From Bacillota bacterium (lineage in GTDB: Bacteria > Bacillota > Clostridia > Lachnospirales > Lachnospiraceae): a DNA stretch of 21,325 nucleotides. Position 1 is the stretch's first letter. Every line of letters begins with the position of its first letter. Positions 15,396 to 21,325 of the stretch are shown here, piece by piece. The stretch lies in the NCBI GenBank assembly GCA_023409535.1, contig JAEYGZ010000045.1:1-21325 (forward strand), in the 5' to 3' direction. A program made the position numbers and the translations under genes. The notes under the pieces are model-generated. The model was given only the letters and a program-made list of their open reading frames with translations, ran no database searches and was not told where the DNA came from.

Positions 15396-15671
15396 TTACA
15401 TAAAATCTAACCTCTCTGCTCTTTTCTCATCTATATGTAAAATCTCTCTTAATGGTTTTCCATCAATGTATTTCCAATACTTTACTTTCTTCGATTCAAC
15501 TTTATAAACTACTTGTACATCTAACATGCCATACGCCTCAAATGAAGATTTATGTTTTTCTTTATATAATGCCAGTAATTCCTGATTTCTTTCATCCTTC
15601 CAGCTACCTATCTCTTCATCTCCCTGTATCCTTCTTTGTCTGTTCTTCAAGTTCCAATAAGAACCTATCAT
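15396..15671 (-). CDS. Small hypothetical frame overlapping the RhuM gene end
   Basis: An open frame of about 91 codons if read from ATG 15671, ending in RAERLDFM. It overlaps the last 56 bases of the RhuM gene in another frame. The part after the RhuM stop (from about GSWKDERNQELLALYKEKH) looks like real protein: charged, with a plausible helix and beta pattern and ending in LHIDEKRAERLDF. The start is uncertain: ATG 15671 lacks a ribosome binding site and TTG 15650 is weak. It may be a separate small protein translated by coupling, or a C-terminal extension of RhuM lost to a frameshift. Function unknown. Confidence 0.4.
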   Translation of the reverse strand: MIGSYWNLKNRQRRIQGDEEIGSWKDERNQELLALYKEKHKSSFEAYGMLDVQVVYKVESKKVKYWKYIDGKPLREILHIDEKRAERLDFM

Positions 15672-16662
15672 AATCAGACATAAACAGCTTATCCTGTACA
15701 ATTCGGTATTTTTCAAATTCTGTTTCTGCATGAATCTTTGCAATTTCAGCCGATACCTTTCCGGCATCTTTCAAAAGTCCATATTCAAACATCTCAATGA
15801 ATCCATTCAGCCTTTTTTCCCAATCCTGCATTGTAAGTGGAATATGTCTGAGTGTCATACTTTCAGCAAAATCAAGATAAGCTGATACCATTCGATCAAG
15901 CTGCCCCATTTCAAACTCAGATAAATAATTTTTTGCCACTATAACATCCGGTTTTTTAATTTTCCCATTTGGCGCATCTGCCCATGTGGTTAAACCCATA
16001 TGTTCTTTTGTGCTATTGGCTCTTTCCACGATCAATTCTGCCGCTGTATGTCCATGTACAGCAAAATGCATCTTATTTTGAACAGTTGCATAGAATCGCT
16101 TTGTTGCAGCAGCAGATTTGTCATAATCAACGGCTGTCGCATAAAGATCCGTAACCTTCTGATAAAATTTACGTTCACTCGATCGAATTTCTCTAATGCG
16201 TTCGAGTTGTTCTTCAAAATACTTTTCTGTCAGATAAGTTCCTCTTTTGAGGCGCTCTACATCCATTACCCAACCTTTTATAGTATAATCTTTTGCTATT
16301 TGATTAACCCATTTGCGAAATTGAACTGCTCTTTCGGAGTTTACTTTAAACCCAACGGCAATAATCATTTCAAGGGAATAATGATTTGTGTTGTAACTCT
16401 TATCATCCTCAGCAGTTATCCGAAATTTTCGGATAACTGAATCCTCCTGTAATTCACTATCACTGAATATCTTTTTTATATGATAGTTAATAGTTCGTAC
16501 ATCAACATCATATAATGTAGCCATCATTTTTTGTGTCAGCCATATATTTTCATCCTCATAACGCATTTCAATACTGTCCTGTTGATCACCAACAGAGGCT
16601 ATATACGTCAGATACTCTGCAGCACTAGAGCGAATTGTAATCTCATCTTTCTTTTTTGGCAT
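15616..16662 (-). CDS. RhuM-family protein (Virulence_RhuM, PF13310-type)
   Basis: A 348-residue protein, near the family's usual size. Family-like segments include EMRYEDENIWLTQKMMATLY, TINYHIKKIFSDSELQEDSV, YSLEMIIAVGFKVNSERAVQ, FRKWVNQIAKDYTIKGWVMD and a C-terminal SDYDRFLLEL. The start is ATG 16662, with GGAGG 6 bases upstream; the longer frame from 16692 would cover this site. RhuM was named from a Salmonella pathogenicity island, but its biochemical role is unclear and homologues occur on islands and mobile elements. The gene has its own promoter, and remnants of mobile-element or broken genes flank it. Confidence 0.85.
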   Translation of the reverse strand: MPKKKDEITIRSSAAEYLTYIASVGDQQDSIEMRYEDENIWLTQKMMATLYDVDVRTINYHIKKIFSDSELQEDSVIRKFRITAEDDKSYNTNHYSLEMIIAVGFKVNSERAVQFRKWVNQIAKDYTIKGWVMDVERLKRGTYLTEKYFEEQLERIREIRSSERKFYQKVTDLYATAVDYDKSAAATKRFYATVQNKMHFAVHGHTAAELIVERANSTKEHMGLTTWADAPNGKIKKPDVIVAKNYLSEFEMGQLDRMVSAYLDFAESMTLRHIPLTMQDWEKRLNGFIEMFEYGLLKDAGKVSAEIAKIHAETEFEKYRIVQDKLFMSDYDRFLLELEEQTKKDTGR

Positions 16663-16740
16663 GTTGCTCCTCCAATCTAAATCTTTTTTCATATCCTTAA
16701 ACTCTTCAATCTTACGAAAATGAAAATAAATCTTTGTTAC

Positions 16741-16769
16741 ATTATAGACCAGAATACTTTAAAACACAA
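16741..16769 (-). promoter_or_regulatory. Promoter of the RhuM gene
   Basis: On the minus strand a perfect TATAAT (16741-16746) with TTGTGT (16764-16769) 17 bases upstream. The predicted start near 16734 gives a leader of about 70 bases to ATG 16662. The -35 matches the consensus in only three of six bases. Confidence 0.5.
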
Positions 16770-16796
16770 AGAACTTTTACATATTTCAACAGAAAA

Positions 16797-16824
16797 ATGC
16801 ACCCATTTATAAAAATGAGTGCAT
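16797..16824 (-). terminator. Rho-independent terminator of the truncated minus-strand gene
   Basis: ATGCACTCATTT pairs with AAATGGGTGCAT (one mismatch) on the minus strand, with a TTAT loop and a following TTTTTCTG. It begins 12 bases after the stop of the HVETV-type scrap, so the scrap kept its natural 3' end. It lies directly upstream of the RhuM promoter and may insulate it. Confidence 0.7.
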
Positions 16825-16835
16825 GATACAATTAA

Positions 16836-16964
16836 TTATTTTTTAAGAAAGCAAACTGTCTCAACATGCCTTGAACGGTCAAAAAAGATGACGCTTGAGC
16901 ATGGTATCCCCTTGGCTTCAGAGTATCCTTTTGAAAAAATCAGCCATTCTGATTCAATTTTTTC
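16836..16964 (-). pseudogene. 3' scrap of a gene ending in an HVETV-type tail
   Basis: An open minus-strand stretch of 42 codons plus stop, without a start codon, reads EWLIFSKGYSEAKGIPCSS and ends DRSRHVETVCFLKK. The HVETV ending resembles the C-terminus of RlmD/RumA-type 23S rRNA uracil methyltransferases, a known integration site of some conjugative elements. The rest does not clearly match that family. The last codons are almost identical in DNA to the end of the gene at 19687. The upstream part is lost. Confidence 0.5.
16865..16900. repeat. Direct repeat, left copy
   Basis: 36 bases starting CATGCCTTGAACGGTC match 33 of 36 positions of 19716-19751 in the same orientation. Both copies encode the DRS-H-E-V tail on the minus strand. 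Together they flank the TetR-CPBP-oxidoreductase operon (about 2.85 kb apart). Confidence 0.7.
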
Positions 16965-17032
16965 TCATCAGATGAGAAATGTTATTCTGAAAAATATTAC
17001 TGTTCTCGAAAAACTTACTTTTATTAACTAAA

Positions 17033-17047
17033 ATGACATGATGTCAT
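17033..17047. promoter_or_regulatory. Second TetR operator, 15-bp palindrome
   Basis: ATGACAT-G-ATGTCAT is a perfect inverted repeat. Its core TGACAy-N-rTGTCA is shared with the centre of the large palindrome 53 bp downstream (about five helical turns, centre to centre), suggesting that two dimers of the same regulator bind. Confidence 0.6.
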
Positions 17048-17071
17048 CTTTACAAACTCGATTGCACATGT

Positions 17072-17114
17072 TAAAGTGATGTATAATGACACAGTGTCAT
17101 TATACATCACTTTA
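17072..17114. promoter_or_regulatory. 43-bp perfect palindrome, operator of the TetR operon
   Basis: Two 21-base arms (17072-17092 and 17094-17114) are exact reverse complements around one central A. The core reads ATGACAC-A-GTGTCAT. A perfect TATAAT (17082-17087) lies inside the left arm, and by symmetry a second faces the other way (17099-17104), so bound protein would cover the -10 region. A TTGCAC at 17062 is only 14 bases from the TATAAT, so the -35 is unclear. The palindrome ends 17 bases before the regulator ATG. Confidence 0.85.
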
Positions 17115-17131
17115 TGTAGGGGGGAATATAC

Positions 17132-17785
17132 ATGCCGAAAGTTAGTGAGGAATACACGGCAAACAAAAGAAATCTCATCATTAAATGTGCAAATGAAGCG
17201 TTTAAGGAAAAGCCGCTCTATCAGATTACTATGCGGGATATTATTGTAAAAACCGGTTTCAGTCAAGGTACCATATACCGTTATTATTCATATGTTGACG
17301 AGATTTTTCTGGACTCTGTCAATCAAAGCACACCGTCAAAAGTGCTGGAAACCCATATTGAGCGTTTGCTGACCTCGGATAAAAAAGAAAATAACATTGT
17401 TTTTGAAAGCATTACAGCTGTCGGTGAATACATCAAAGATCTGCAAAAAACGGTGGGTGGCAAAATACTCTTTGGTTTACTGGTGCTGTATGCCTTTGAC
17501 TCGCAAAAAAAAGAGTCTGTGATACAAAAGCTGATTTTTAAACAAAGTCTTGACACCGCCCAAAATCTCATCATCGGATATATACTGCAAAATATTGAAA
17601 AGGGTGTTTTTAAACCTATCATTCCATTAGAGGAAATTATTCGGTTCACACAAGCAGCTATTGACGGGATATCCAACGACACAGCTATCCAGTCCATTGG
17701 AAGCGAAAGTGAGACATACATTACAGAAATGTTCAAAACACTTGCAAAAGTGCTCCTTTATTTTATGGGCGCAAAGGAGGAATAG
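17132..17785 (+). CDS. TetR/AcrR-family transcriptional regulator
   Basis: A 217-residue cytoplasmic repressor, usual length for the family. The N-terminal helix-turn-helix runs through about residues 10-60: NLIIKCANEAFKEKPLYQIT, then MRDIIVKTGFSQGTIYRYY, the classic family signature. The ligand-binding C-terminus is divergent as usual. AGGGGGG precedes the ATG. It is the first gene of an operon with a CPBP protease (3 bases downstream, RBS inside its own end) and oxidoreductases. The two palindromes upstream imply autoregulation. The inducer is unknown. Confidence 0.9.
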   Translation: MPKVSEEYTANKRNLIIKCANEAFKEKPLYQITMRDIIVKTGFSQGTIYRYYSYVDEIFLDSVNQSTPSKVLETHIERLLTSDKKENNIVFESITAVGEYIKDLQKTVGGKILFGLLVLYAFDSQKKESVIQKLIFKQSLDTAQNLIIGYILQNIEKGVFKPIIPLEEIIRFTQAAIDGISNDTAIQSIGSESETYITEMFKTLAKVLLYFMGAKEE

Positions 17786-17788
17786 CGT

Positions 17789-18589
17789 ATGTGTGAAAAT
17801 CAAGGAAAAAACGGTATCGTGCAATATCTTATGCTTACCTTTCTCATCGCATGGGGTATCGAAGCAGTCATTATCGCAGGAGAAAGGTTTGAAATCCTCA
17901 CAGGTGTAATCGGTTCGACGCTTATCTTTTTGCTCATTGGCTTAGGCGCGGGTTTTGCACCAGCCTATGCGGTTTGTATTCTCTTAAAAAAACAAAGAAA
18001 AATACATGGACTCAAAGACATTCTTAGGCTGACCCTCCAAACCCCAAACATTAAACAAACGGTGTGGATCACGATGATTTTCTTTGGAACCCAGTTTTTT
18101 GTTAATCTGATCAGTGAAGATTCCTCAGGCAATCCGTGGTATTTTTTCATCCTCTTTCTTCCTGTCATGATCATCGGCGGTGGAATTGAGGAGTTTGGCT
18201 GGCGTGGTTTTTTGCAACCTCAGATGGAGAAGAAGTTCCCATTTGCCATATCTGCGTTAATAGTCGGCGTCATTTGGGGCTGTTGGCATCTGCCTCTTTG
18301 GCTTGTTCAAACCTCCAATCAATCCAGCATGCATTTTCTGTCATTCCTATGCTATTGCATCGCATTCAGCTTCGTTTTGGGCCTACTTTACCGACTGACA
18401 AGATCCACCTTAGCCTGTATAATGCTGCATGCTTGGGGGAACACGCTGCAAGGTATGTTTACGCGCAGTACCCTTATCGATCCGATCAGTGTAAAAACGG
18501 CAGCAATTTGGGGAACAGAAATCCTGATTGTAATCCTTGTTTCGTTCCTCATCGACCGTTTACAGAAGGTAGAAAACAGTTATGAATAA
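17789..18589 (+). CDS. CPBP-family intramembrane metalloprotease (Abi/CAAX protease)
   Basis: A 266-residue membrane protein with about seven hydrophobic segments. The three family motifs are intact: EEFGWRG (Glu134, Glu135, Arg139), GVIWGCWHLPLW (His167) and HAWGN (His214, Asn218), which form the glutamate-based catalytic site in the membrane. AGGAGG upstream overlaps the TetR stop region, showing coupling. Known members cleave prenylated proteins or membrane-bound substrates, and some protect against bacteriocins. Here the TetR partner suggests induced expression. The substrate is unknown. Confidence 0.9.
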   Translation: MCENQGKNGIVQYLMLTFLIAWGIEAVIIAGERFEILTGVIGSTLIFLLIGLGAGFAPAYAVCILLKKQRKIHGLKDILRLTLQTPNIKQTVWITMIFFGTQFFVNLISEDSSGNPWYFFILFLPVMIIGGGIEEFGWRGFLQPQMEKKFPFAISALIVGVIWGCWHLPLWLVQTSNQSSMHFLSFLCYCIAFSFVLGLLYRLTRSTLACIMLHAWGNTLQGMFTRSTLIDPISVKTAAIWGTEILIVILVSFLIDRLQKVENSYE

Positions 18590-18835
18590 AATTCTTGTAA
18601 TCTCCACTCTGCCCCCAAATGATGCGGAAACCCATTCCTTTATTTTTGAGATAAACGCTCAGCATACTGATCTGCTAATATTGCATACAGAGCATTATGG
18701 GATTAGCCATTGTATCGGCTGTACACATTGCTGGTTGAAAACACCTCCATTCCAAATCCCTTGGCGCTTATCATATTGAGGAAAGCGAGGCGATTTTACA
18801 TGAGATTAGTCATATTCAGCTGCTCTCCGCGCCCG
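18582..18835 (+). pseudogene. Flavodoxin-fold oxidoreductase gene broken by an internal deletion
   Basis: The ATG overlaps the CPBP stop by 8 bases. The first 55 codons are a good N-terminus (MNKILVISTLPPNDAE, then HCIGCTHCWLKTP) of a flavin-dependent NAD(P)H oxidoreductase with the usual Cys-rich motif after the second strand. Right after it, the frame goes wrong and stops at 18777. In another frame, from about 18760, sequence reading LGAYHIEESEAILHEI runs into the next gene's start, as the natural C-terminus would. The middle, roughly 100 residues by comparison with family length, appears deleted. No functional protein is expected. Confidence 0.7.
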
Positions 18836-19474
18836 GAGAGAAACAGCAACACGGCAGCAATTGTTGATGCATTCAAAAACGGCTATGAAAAGGGTATTGG
18901 AGAAAAAGCTTACATATACTACCTCTATAAACATGAGAACTGGGAATGGTACAAAGAAATATTTGAACAAAGCAATGAAATCATCTTCGCTATTCCCCTG
19001 TTTGTGGAATGTGTACCAGGAATGGTGATGGAATTTTTTGAGTTTTTGAGTCCCAAACATGACATCAAAGCGACTCGCATCGGATTCATCCTGCAAGGCG
19101 GATTTGAGGAAGCCCATCAGCTCCGGACAGCAGAACACTACCTGGAGCGCTTGCCATGTTATCTTAATTGCCAGTATATCGGTACATTGATAAAGGACGG
19201 TATGTTCGTGCTTTCTTTAAGCTCAGAAAAAGCAAAGAAAACAATGCTCCAACCATTTTTTGAGATAGGCAGGGATTTTGCAAACACAAGGGTATTTGAC
19301 AAGGAAAAAGTATCTGCCTTTGCCGCGCCAGAAAATTACTCAAAATCACTCATTCTTCTATCGAATATTTTACGACCGCTCAATAAGCTTGCGTGGAGAC
19401 TTTTAGCTAAGAGACTCCATACTGGCGGAAGGCTGGACGTGACACCCTATGAGACCTACGATAACGAATTTTGA
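18800..19474 (+). CDS. Flavodoxin-fold NAD(P)H-dependent oxidoreductase
   Basis: A 224-residue cytoplasmic flavoprotein. The N-terminus MRLVIFSCSPRPERNSNTAA is the phosphate-binding loop of the NADPH-dependent FMN reductase / iron-sulfur-flavoprotein group. IIFAIPLFVECVPGMVMEFF corresponds to the flavin-contacting strand and helix. I start at ATG 18800, with GAGG 9 bases before; the longer frame from 18710 runs through the broken upstream gene. The C-terminal 60 residues are basic and helical (LLSNILRPLNKLAWRLLAKR) and may touch the membrane, consistent with the CPBP neighbour. It is the last gene of the TetR operon. The electron acceptor is unknown. Confidence 0.8.
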   Translation: MRLVIFSCSPRPERNSNTAAIVDAFKNGYEKGIGEKAYIYYLYKHENWEWYKEIFEQSNEIIFAIPLFVECVPGMVMEFFEFLSPKHDIKATRIGFILQGGFEEAHQLRTAEHYLERLPCYLNCQYIGTLIKDGMFVLSLSSEKAKKTMLQPFFEIGRDFANTRVFDKEKVSAFAAPENYSKSLILLSNILRPLNKLAWRLLAKRLHTGGRLDVTPYETYDNEF

Positions 19475-19584
19475 ACAAGCTCTAAGGATACAGGATAACC
19501 ACAAGGCACGCGAACAAAGCTACTAAATGTTTTTTAAATTCATCTACCATCTTTCTAATACTAACATATAATTTACTATACACA

Positions 19585-19644
19585 AAGGAGCATGGTTTCT
19601 TATATCCATGCTCCATGCTCCATGCTCCATGCTCCATGCTCCTT
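19585..19644. repeat. Five tandem CATGCTC units forming a hairpin arm
   Basis: Five perfect head-to-tail copies of CATGCTC (19607-19641) follow AAGGAGCATGG (19585-19595), which pairs with CCATGCTCC; pairing with the last copy extends to CCTT. Any copy can serve as the right arm. It lies between the convergent oxidoreductase (stop 19474) and PNPOx-like (stop 19687) genes, so it probably derives from a terminator whose arm expanded by slippage. Copy number should vary between strains. Confidence 0.75.
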
Positions 19645-19686
19645 AATTTACTTCTATTTAATCTCTTCTTATATTTCTCAACTTTT

Positions 19687-20115
19687 CTACTTTTGCAACA
19701 GGACTACAGCTTCTGCATGGCTTGAACGGTCAATAAAGATGCCGCTTGAGCCATTCTTAATACTGAATATAATGCCGATACTTCTGGTATCACCAGGATA
19801 AACATTGGAAAGATAAGGCTGCTCTTCAAAAATAATATCCTTCCATTTTTCCTGTTCTTCTTCTGGTTCCGGAACTGCTGTTCCGGATAGTCTGATCATT
19901 TCCTTGTACATTGTATAGCCAAGCACCTGTACTTTTCCATTTGCCAAAAGCTCACGGCAGAAGTTCTTTCCTCTTGCCGTAAAAAAATACATTGCTTCCA
20001 TTTCATAATGAATAGCACTGATATTTCGAACCTGAGGATCACCGTATTCGTCTACAGTTGCAAATGAAAGTACACCAACATAACCTAATTTTTTCAAACA
20101 AGCTTGGGCATCCAT
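19687..20115 (-). CDS. Pyridoxamine 5'-phosphate oxidase-like flavoprotein with exchanged tail
   Basis: A 142-residue split-barrel FMN protein from ATG 20115, one base after the stop of the dehydrogenase scrap. The body is typical: LGYVGVLSFATVDEYGDPQV, then AMYFFTARGKNFCRELLANG and a GDTRSIGIIFSIKNG strand. From about residue 122 the ending changes to SSGIFIDRSSHAEAVVLLQK, which is not usual for the family and closely resembles the scrap ending at 16836 in both protein and DNA. The real C-terminal strand is probably replaced. Whether it still folds and binds flavin is open. It was the second gene of a dehydrogenase operon divergent from an HxlR regulator. Confidence 0.75.
   Translation of the reverse strand: MDAQACLKKLGYVGVLSFATVDEYGDPQVRNISAIHYEMEAMYFFTARGKNFCRELLANGKVQVLGYTMYKEMIRLSGTAVPEPEEEQEKWKDIIFEEQPYLSNVYPGDTRSIGIIFSIKNGSSGIFIDRSSHAEAVVLLQK
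19716..19751. repeat. Direct repeat, right copy
   Basis: Matches 16865-16900 at 33 of 36 positions in the same orientation, starting CATGGCTTGAACGGTC. It lies inside the 3' end of the PNPOx-like gene, at the point where its ending departs from the family. Confidence 0.7.
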
Positions 20116-20116
20116 C

Positions 20117-20187
20117 TTAATCACCAACCTTTACGACAATTTTTCCGTTGACCTTCCCGCTGTCCATATCGGAACACGCATCTGCTC
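20117..20187 (-). pseudogene. 3' scrap of a medium-chain (zinc-type) dehydrogenase gene
   Basis: The minus-strand frame reads DMDSGKVNGKIVVKVGD then stop. This is the characteristic last strand of MDR-family NADP-dependent quinone oxidoreductases or alcohol dehydrogenases. Upstream the frame ends in stops where the HxlR remnant begins on the other strand. The stop is one base from the PNPOx-like ATG, so both were one operon. Confidence 0.6.
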
Positions 20188-20451
20188 ATTATTCGAAATC
20201 TTCTTGCAGGAACACAGCGCTTTAACGAAATGCGCCATACCATTCCCGGCATCAGCCAAAAGGTGTTGACCGATAATCTACGTTCCCTTGAAGAAGATGG
20301 ACTTGTCACCCGAAAAGTTTTTGCGGAAGTCCCGCCCCGTGTGGAATACTCTCTCAGCGATCTTGGTAGGACATTGAAGCCTGTTTTTGATTCTATGCAG
20401 GCCTGGGGTGAGGGTTATCAGGAAATCGTCAGAAACAATGCAGAAAAATAA
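20182..20451 (+). pseudogene. HxlR-family regulator lacking its N-terminus
   Basis: The frame reads LLIIRNLLAGTQRFNEMRH, then ISQKVLTDNLRSLEEDGLV and VEYSLSDLGRTLKPV, which is the winged-helix core and wing of HxlR. The usual N-terminal segment with the conserved Cys and the GGKWK turn is missing, and no start codon with an RBS replaces it; an internal ATG at 20230 would remove part of the helix-turn-helix. It ends at a natural stop. In the intact ancestor it would have been divergent from the dehydrogenase-PNPOx pair. Confidence 0.75.
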
Positions 20452-20538
20452 GCGTGTTATGGATACGAAGTATGCAAAAATACAAATCTGGTATTTCGTT
20501 TTTCAAAAAGTATCATTAGGGCTTTGGACTCAACTGAA

Positions 20539-20566
20539 AGCAGGAACGGTTTTTACCATTCCTGCT
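20539..20566 (+). terminator. Hairpin after the HxlR remnant
   Basis: AGCAGGAACGGT and ACCATTCCTGCT pair with a single mismatch around TTTT. It lies in the 212-bp gap between the HxlR stop (20451) and the GH31 stop (20664). There is no T-run on either side, so its efficiency is uncertain. I see no gene in the rest of this gap. Confidence 0.45.
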
Positions 20567-20663
20567 GATTGGTGGGGGGCTGATTACTGGGGTGACAAAC
20601 TATTATTCTCTTCTTTACATCAATCCTAGCAGACTGTTCTGAGAGTAAATAAAGCTGTTATCT

Positions 20664-21325
20664 TTATTTTTCTTGTGTTTCATACTTACAAAAACAATTG
20701 CCGATCGTCTTGCGTTCAAATACCGGAGTGTATTCGATTGGTGCATCAACTGATACCGTTATGCCGCCGGTATACTTTTCTCCGGTAGAGGTCAATATCC
20801 ACTCACCGGCAGGGAGATATACGTCTCTCTTGAATTCATTCAGATGAAGAATCGGTGCTACAAGATATTCGTCACCAAACATATACTGATCCTGAAGTTC
20901 CCAACATTTCTCATCTTCCGGAAATTCATAGAACATGGTGCGAACCAATGGAGAGCCATTCGTATGAGCTTCTTCATAAAGCTTTTTGATATAATCATGC
21001 ATACTGATACGGATATCATAGTATTTCTTCATAATCTTATAATTGTCTTCCCCATAACTCCAAAGCTCATTTGGCTGACCAGTATGAAGGTAACCGCCAC
21101 CCCAGTCTCTGTTATCCAGCGGCGGAATGTTGTAAGGGCCTCTGTCCCCGTGCATACGCAGTACAGCTGAATACACAGCGAACTGATACCAACGAATCAG
21201 GAGATTTCTGAAATCAGGATCATTTACATCATCTGTCATGAAGCCGCCGATATCTGTCGTCCACCAGGGAATGCCTGCAAGTCCCATGTTCAGACCGCAC
21301 TGTAACTGATCAGCGAAGGCTTCAA
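20664..21325 (-). CDS. GH31 alpha-glycosidase, C-terminal part (cut by window edge)
   Basis: A minus-strand frame open to the last base of the window; about 220 C-terminal residues are visible. GH31 features are IPWWTTDIGGF (Asp of the acid/base loop), the following FRNLLIRWYQFAVYSAVLRM and HGDRGP region with the substrate-contacting His and Arg, NELWSYGEDNY, and the distal beta domain (YLVAPILHLNEFKRDVYLPA, then GEWI). GH31 includes alpha-glucosidases and alpha-xylosidases; the visible part does not decide. No signal peptide can be judged. It ends 213 bp from the HxlR remnant with only a weak AT-rich hairpin (20648-20668) at its stop. Its relation to the glycan locus 8 kb away is unknown. 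Confidence 0.85.
   Translation of the reverse strand, partial: EAFADQLQCGLNMGLAGIPWWTTDIGGFMTDDVNDPDFRNLLIRWYQFAVYSAVLRMHGDRGPYNIPPLDNRDWGGGYLHTGQPNELWSYGEDNYKIMKKYYDIRISMHDYIKKLYEEAHTNGSPLVRTMFYEFPEDEKCWELQDQYMFGDEYLVAPILHLNEFKRDVYLPAGEWILTSTGEKYTGGITVSVDAPIEYTPVFERKTIGNCFCKYETQEK

Noticed and set aside
17062..17087. TTGCAC and TATAAT as a complete TetR promoter
   Set aside because: The spacing is only 14 bases, too short for sigma-A. The TATAAT itself is kept as a feature inside the palindrome.
19592..19801. A + strand frame across the CATGCTC repeats
   Set aside because: It encodes low-complexity repeat sequence and then runs antisense to the PNPOx-like gene.
20230..20451. A 73-residue frame starting at ATG 20230 as a complete small gene
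   Set aside because: It is the inside of the truncated HxlR reading frame, which continues upstream to about 20182 with clear family sequence and has no ribosome binding site at this ATG.
1..21325. CRISPR arrays, tRNA and rRNA genes, complete insertion sequences
   Set aside because: None could be recognised by eye; only fragments and short repeats of mobile-element type were found.

Overview
The window looks like chromosomal DNA of a low-GC anaerobic Firmicute, probably a Clostridia or Lachnospiraceae-type organism. The reasons are AT-rich intergenic DNA, strong GGAGG ribosome binding sites, a YesM/YesN-type two-component system beside a CUT1 sugar ABC transporter, and short remnants resembling PerR, rubrerythrin and a serine recombinase. 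No rRNA, tRNA or CRISPR array was seen. All family calls come from reading motifs; no database was searched.

Region 1 (1-1117): an ApbA/PanE-like reductase on the + strand, with a readable promoter bracketed by two identical-arm operators (TGTTGA-N4-TCAACA) exactly 80 bp apart, and a hairpin after the gene.

Region 2 (1127-12629, minus strand): one long carbohydrate-response and utilisation locus. In transcription order it holds an AraC-type response regulator, a YesM-type sensor kinase, a sugar-binding lipoprotein, two permeases, an FAD-dependent oxidoreductase, a GH130-like protein and a secreted clan GH-A glycoside hydrolase with a C-terminal beta-sandwich. Several genes overlap by ATGA or by a few bases. 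A good sigma-A promoter (TTGACT-N17-TAATTT) lies just upstream of the first gene. No transporter ATPase is encoded, so a shared MsmX/UgpC-type ATPase elsewhere is expected. An SGNH hydrolase is transcribed divergently, and three 11-bp tandem repeats lie between it and the regulator. The likely logic is: kinase senses an extracellular glycan fragment, regulator activates, secreted enzyme cuts, transporter imports, and GH130-like protein, oxidoreductase and SGNH esterase process it inside. The substrate cannot be named from sequence.

Region 3 (13954-16964): a PTPS/QueD-fold protein with an added C-terminal zinc ribbon, a RhuM-family protein with a small overlapping downstream frame, and a patchwork of gene scraps: the start of a rubrerythrin-like gene, the end of a PerR/Fur-like gene, the end of a serine recombinase, and the 3' end of a gene finishing in an HVETV-type tail.

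Region 4 (17033-20451): a TetR regulator behind a 43-bp perfect palindrome, a CPBP (Abi) membrane protease and a flavodoxin-fold oxidoreductase, with a second oxidoreductase gene collapsed by an internal deletion. Next come a pyridoxamine-phosphate-oxidase-like gene with an apparently exchanged 3' tail and a scar that fuses the ends of a divergent HxlR / medium-chain dehydrogenase pair. The TetR operon is flanked by 36-bp near-identical direct repeats.

Region 5 (20664-21325): the C-terminal part of a GH31 alpha-glycosidase running off the window.

The most distinctive features are the glycan locus with its oxidoreductase/GH130 pair, the zinc-ribbon PTPS protein, the TetR palindromes, and the unusual density of clean deletion or recombination scars from 14.9 to 20.2 kb.
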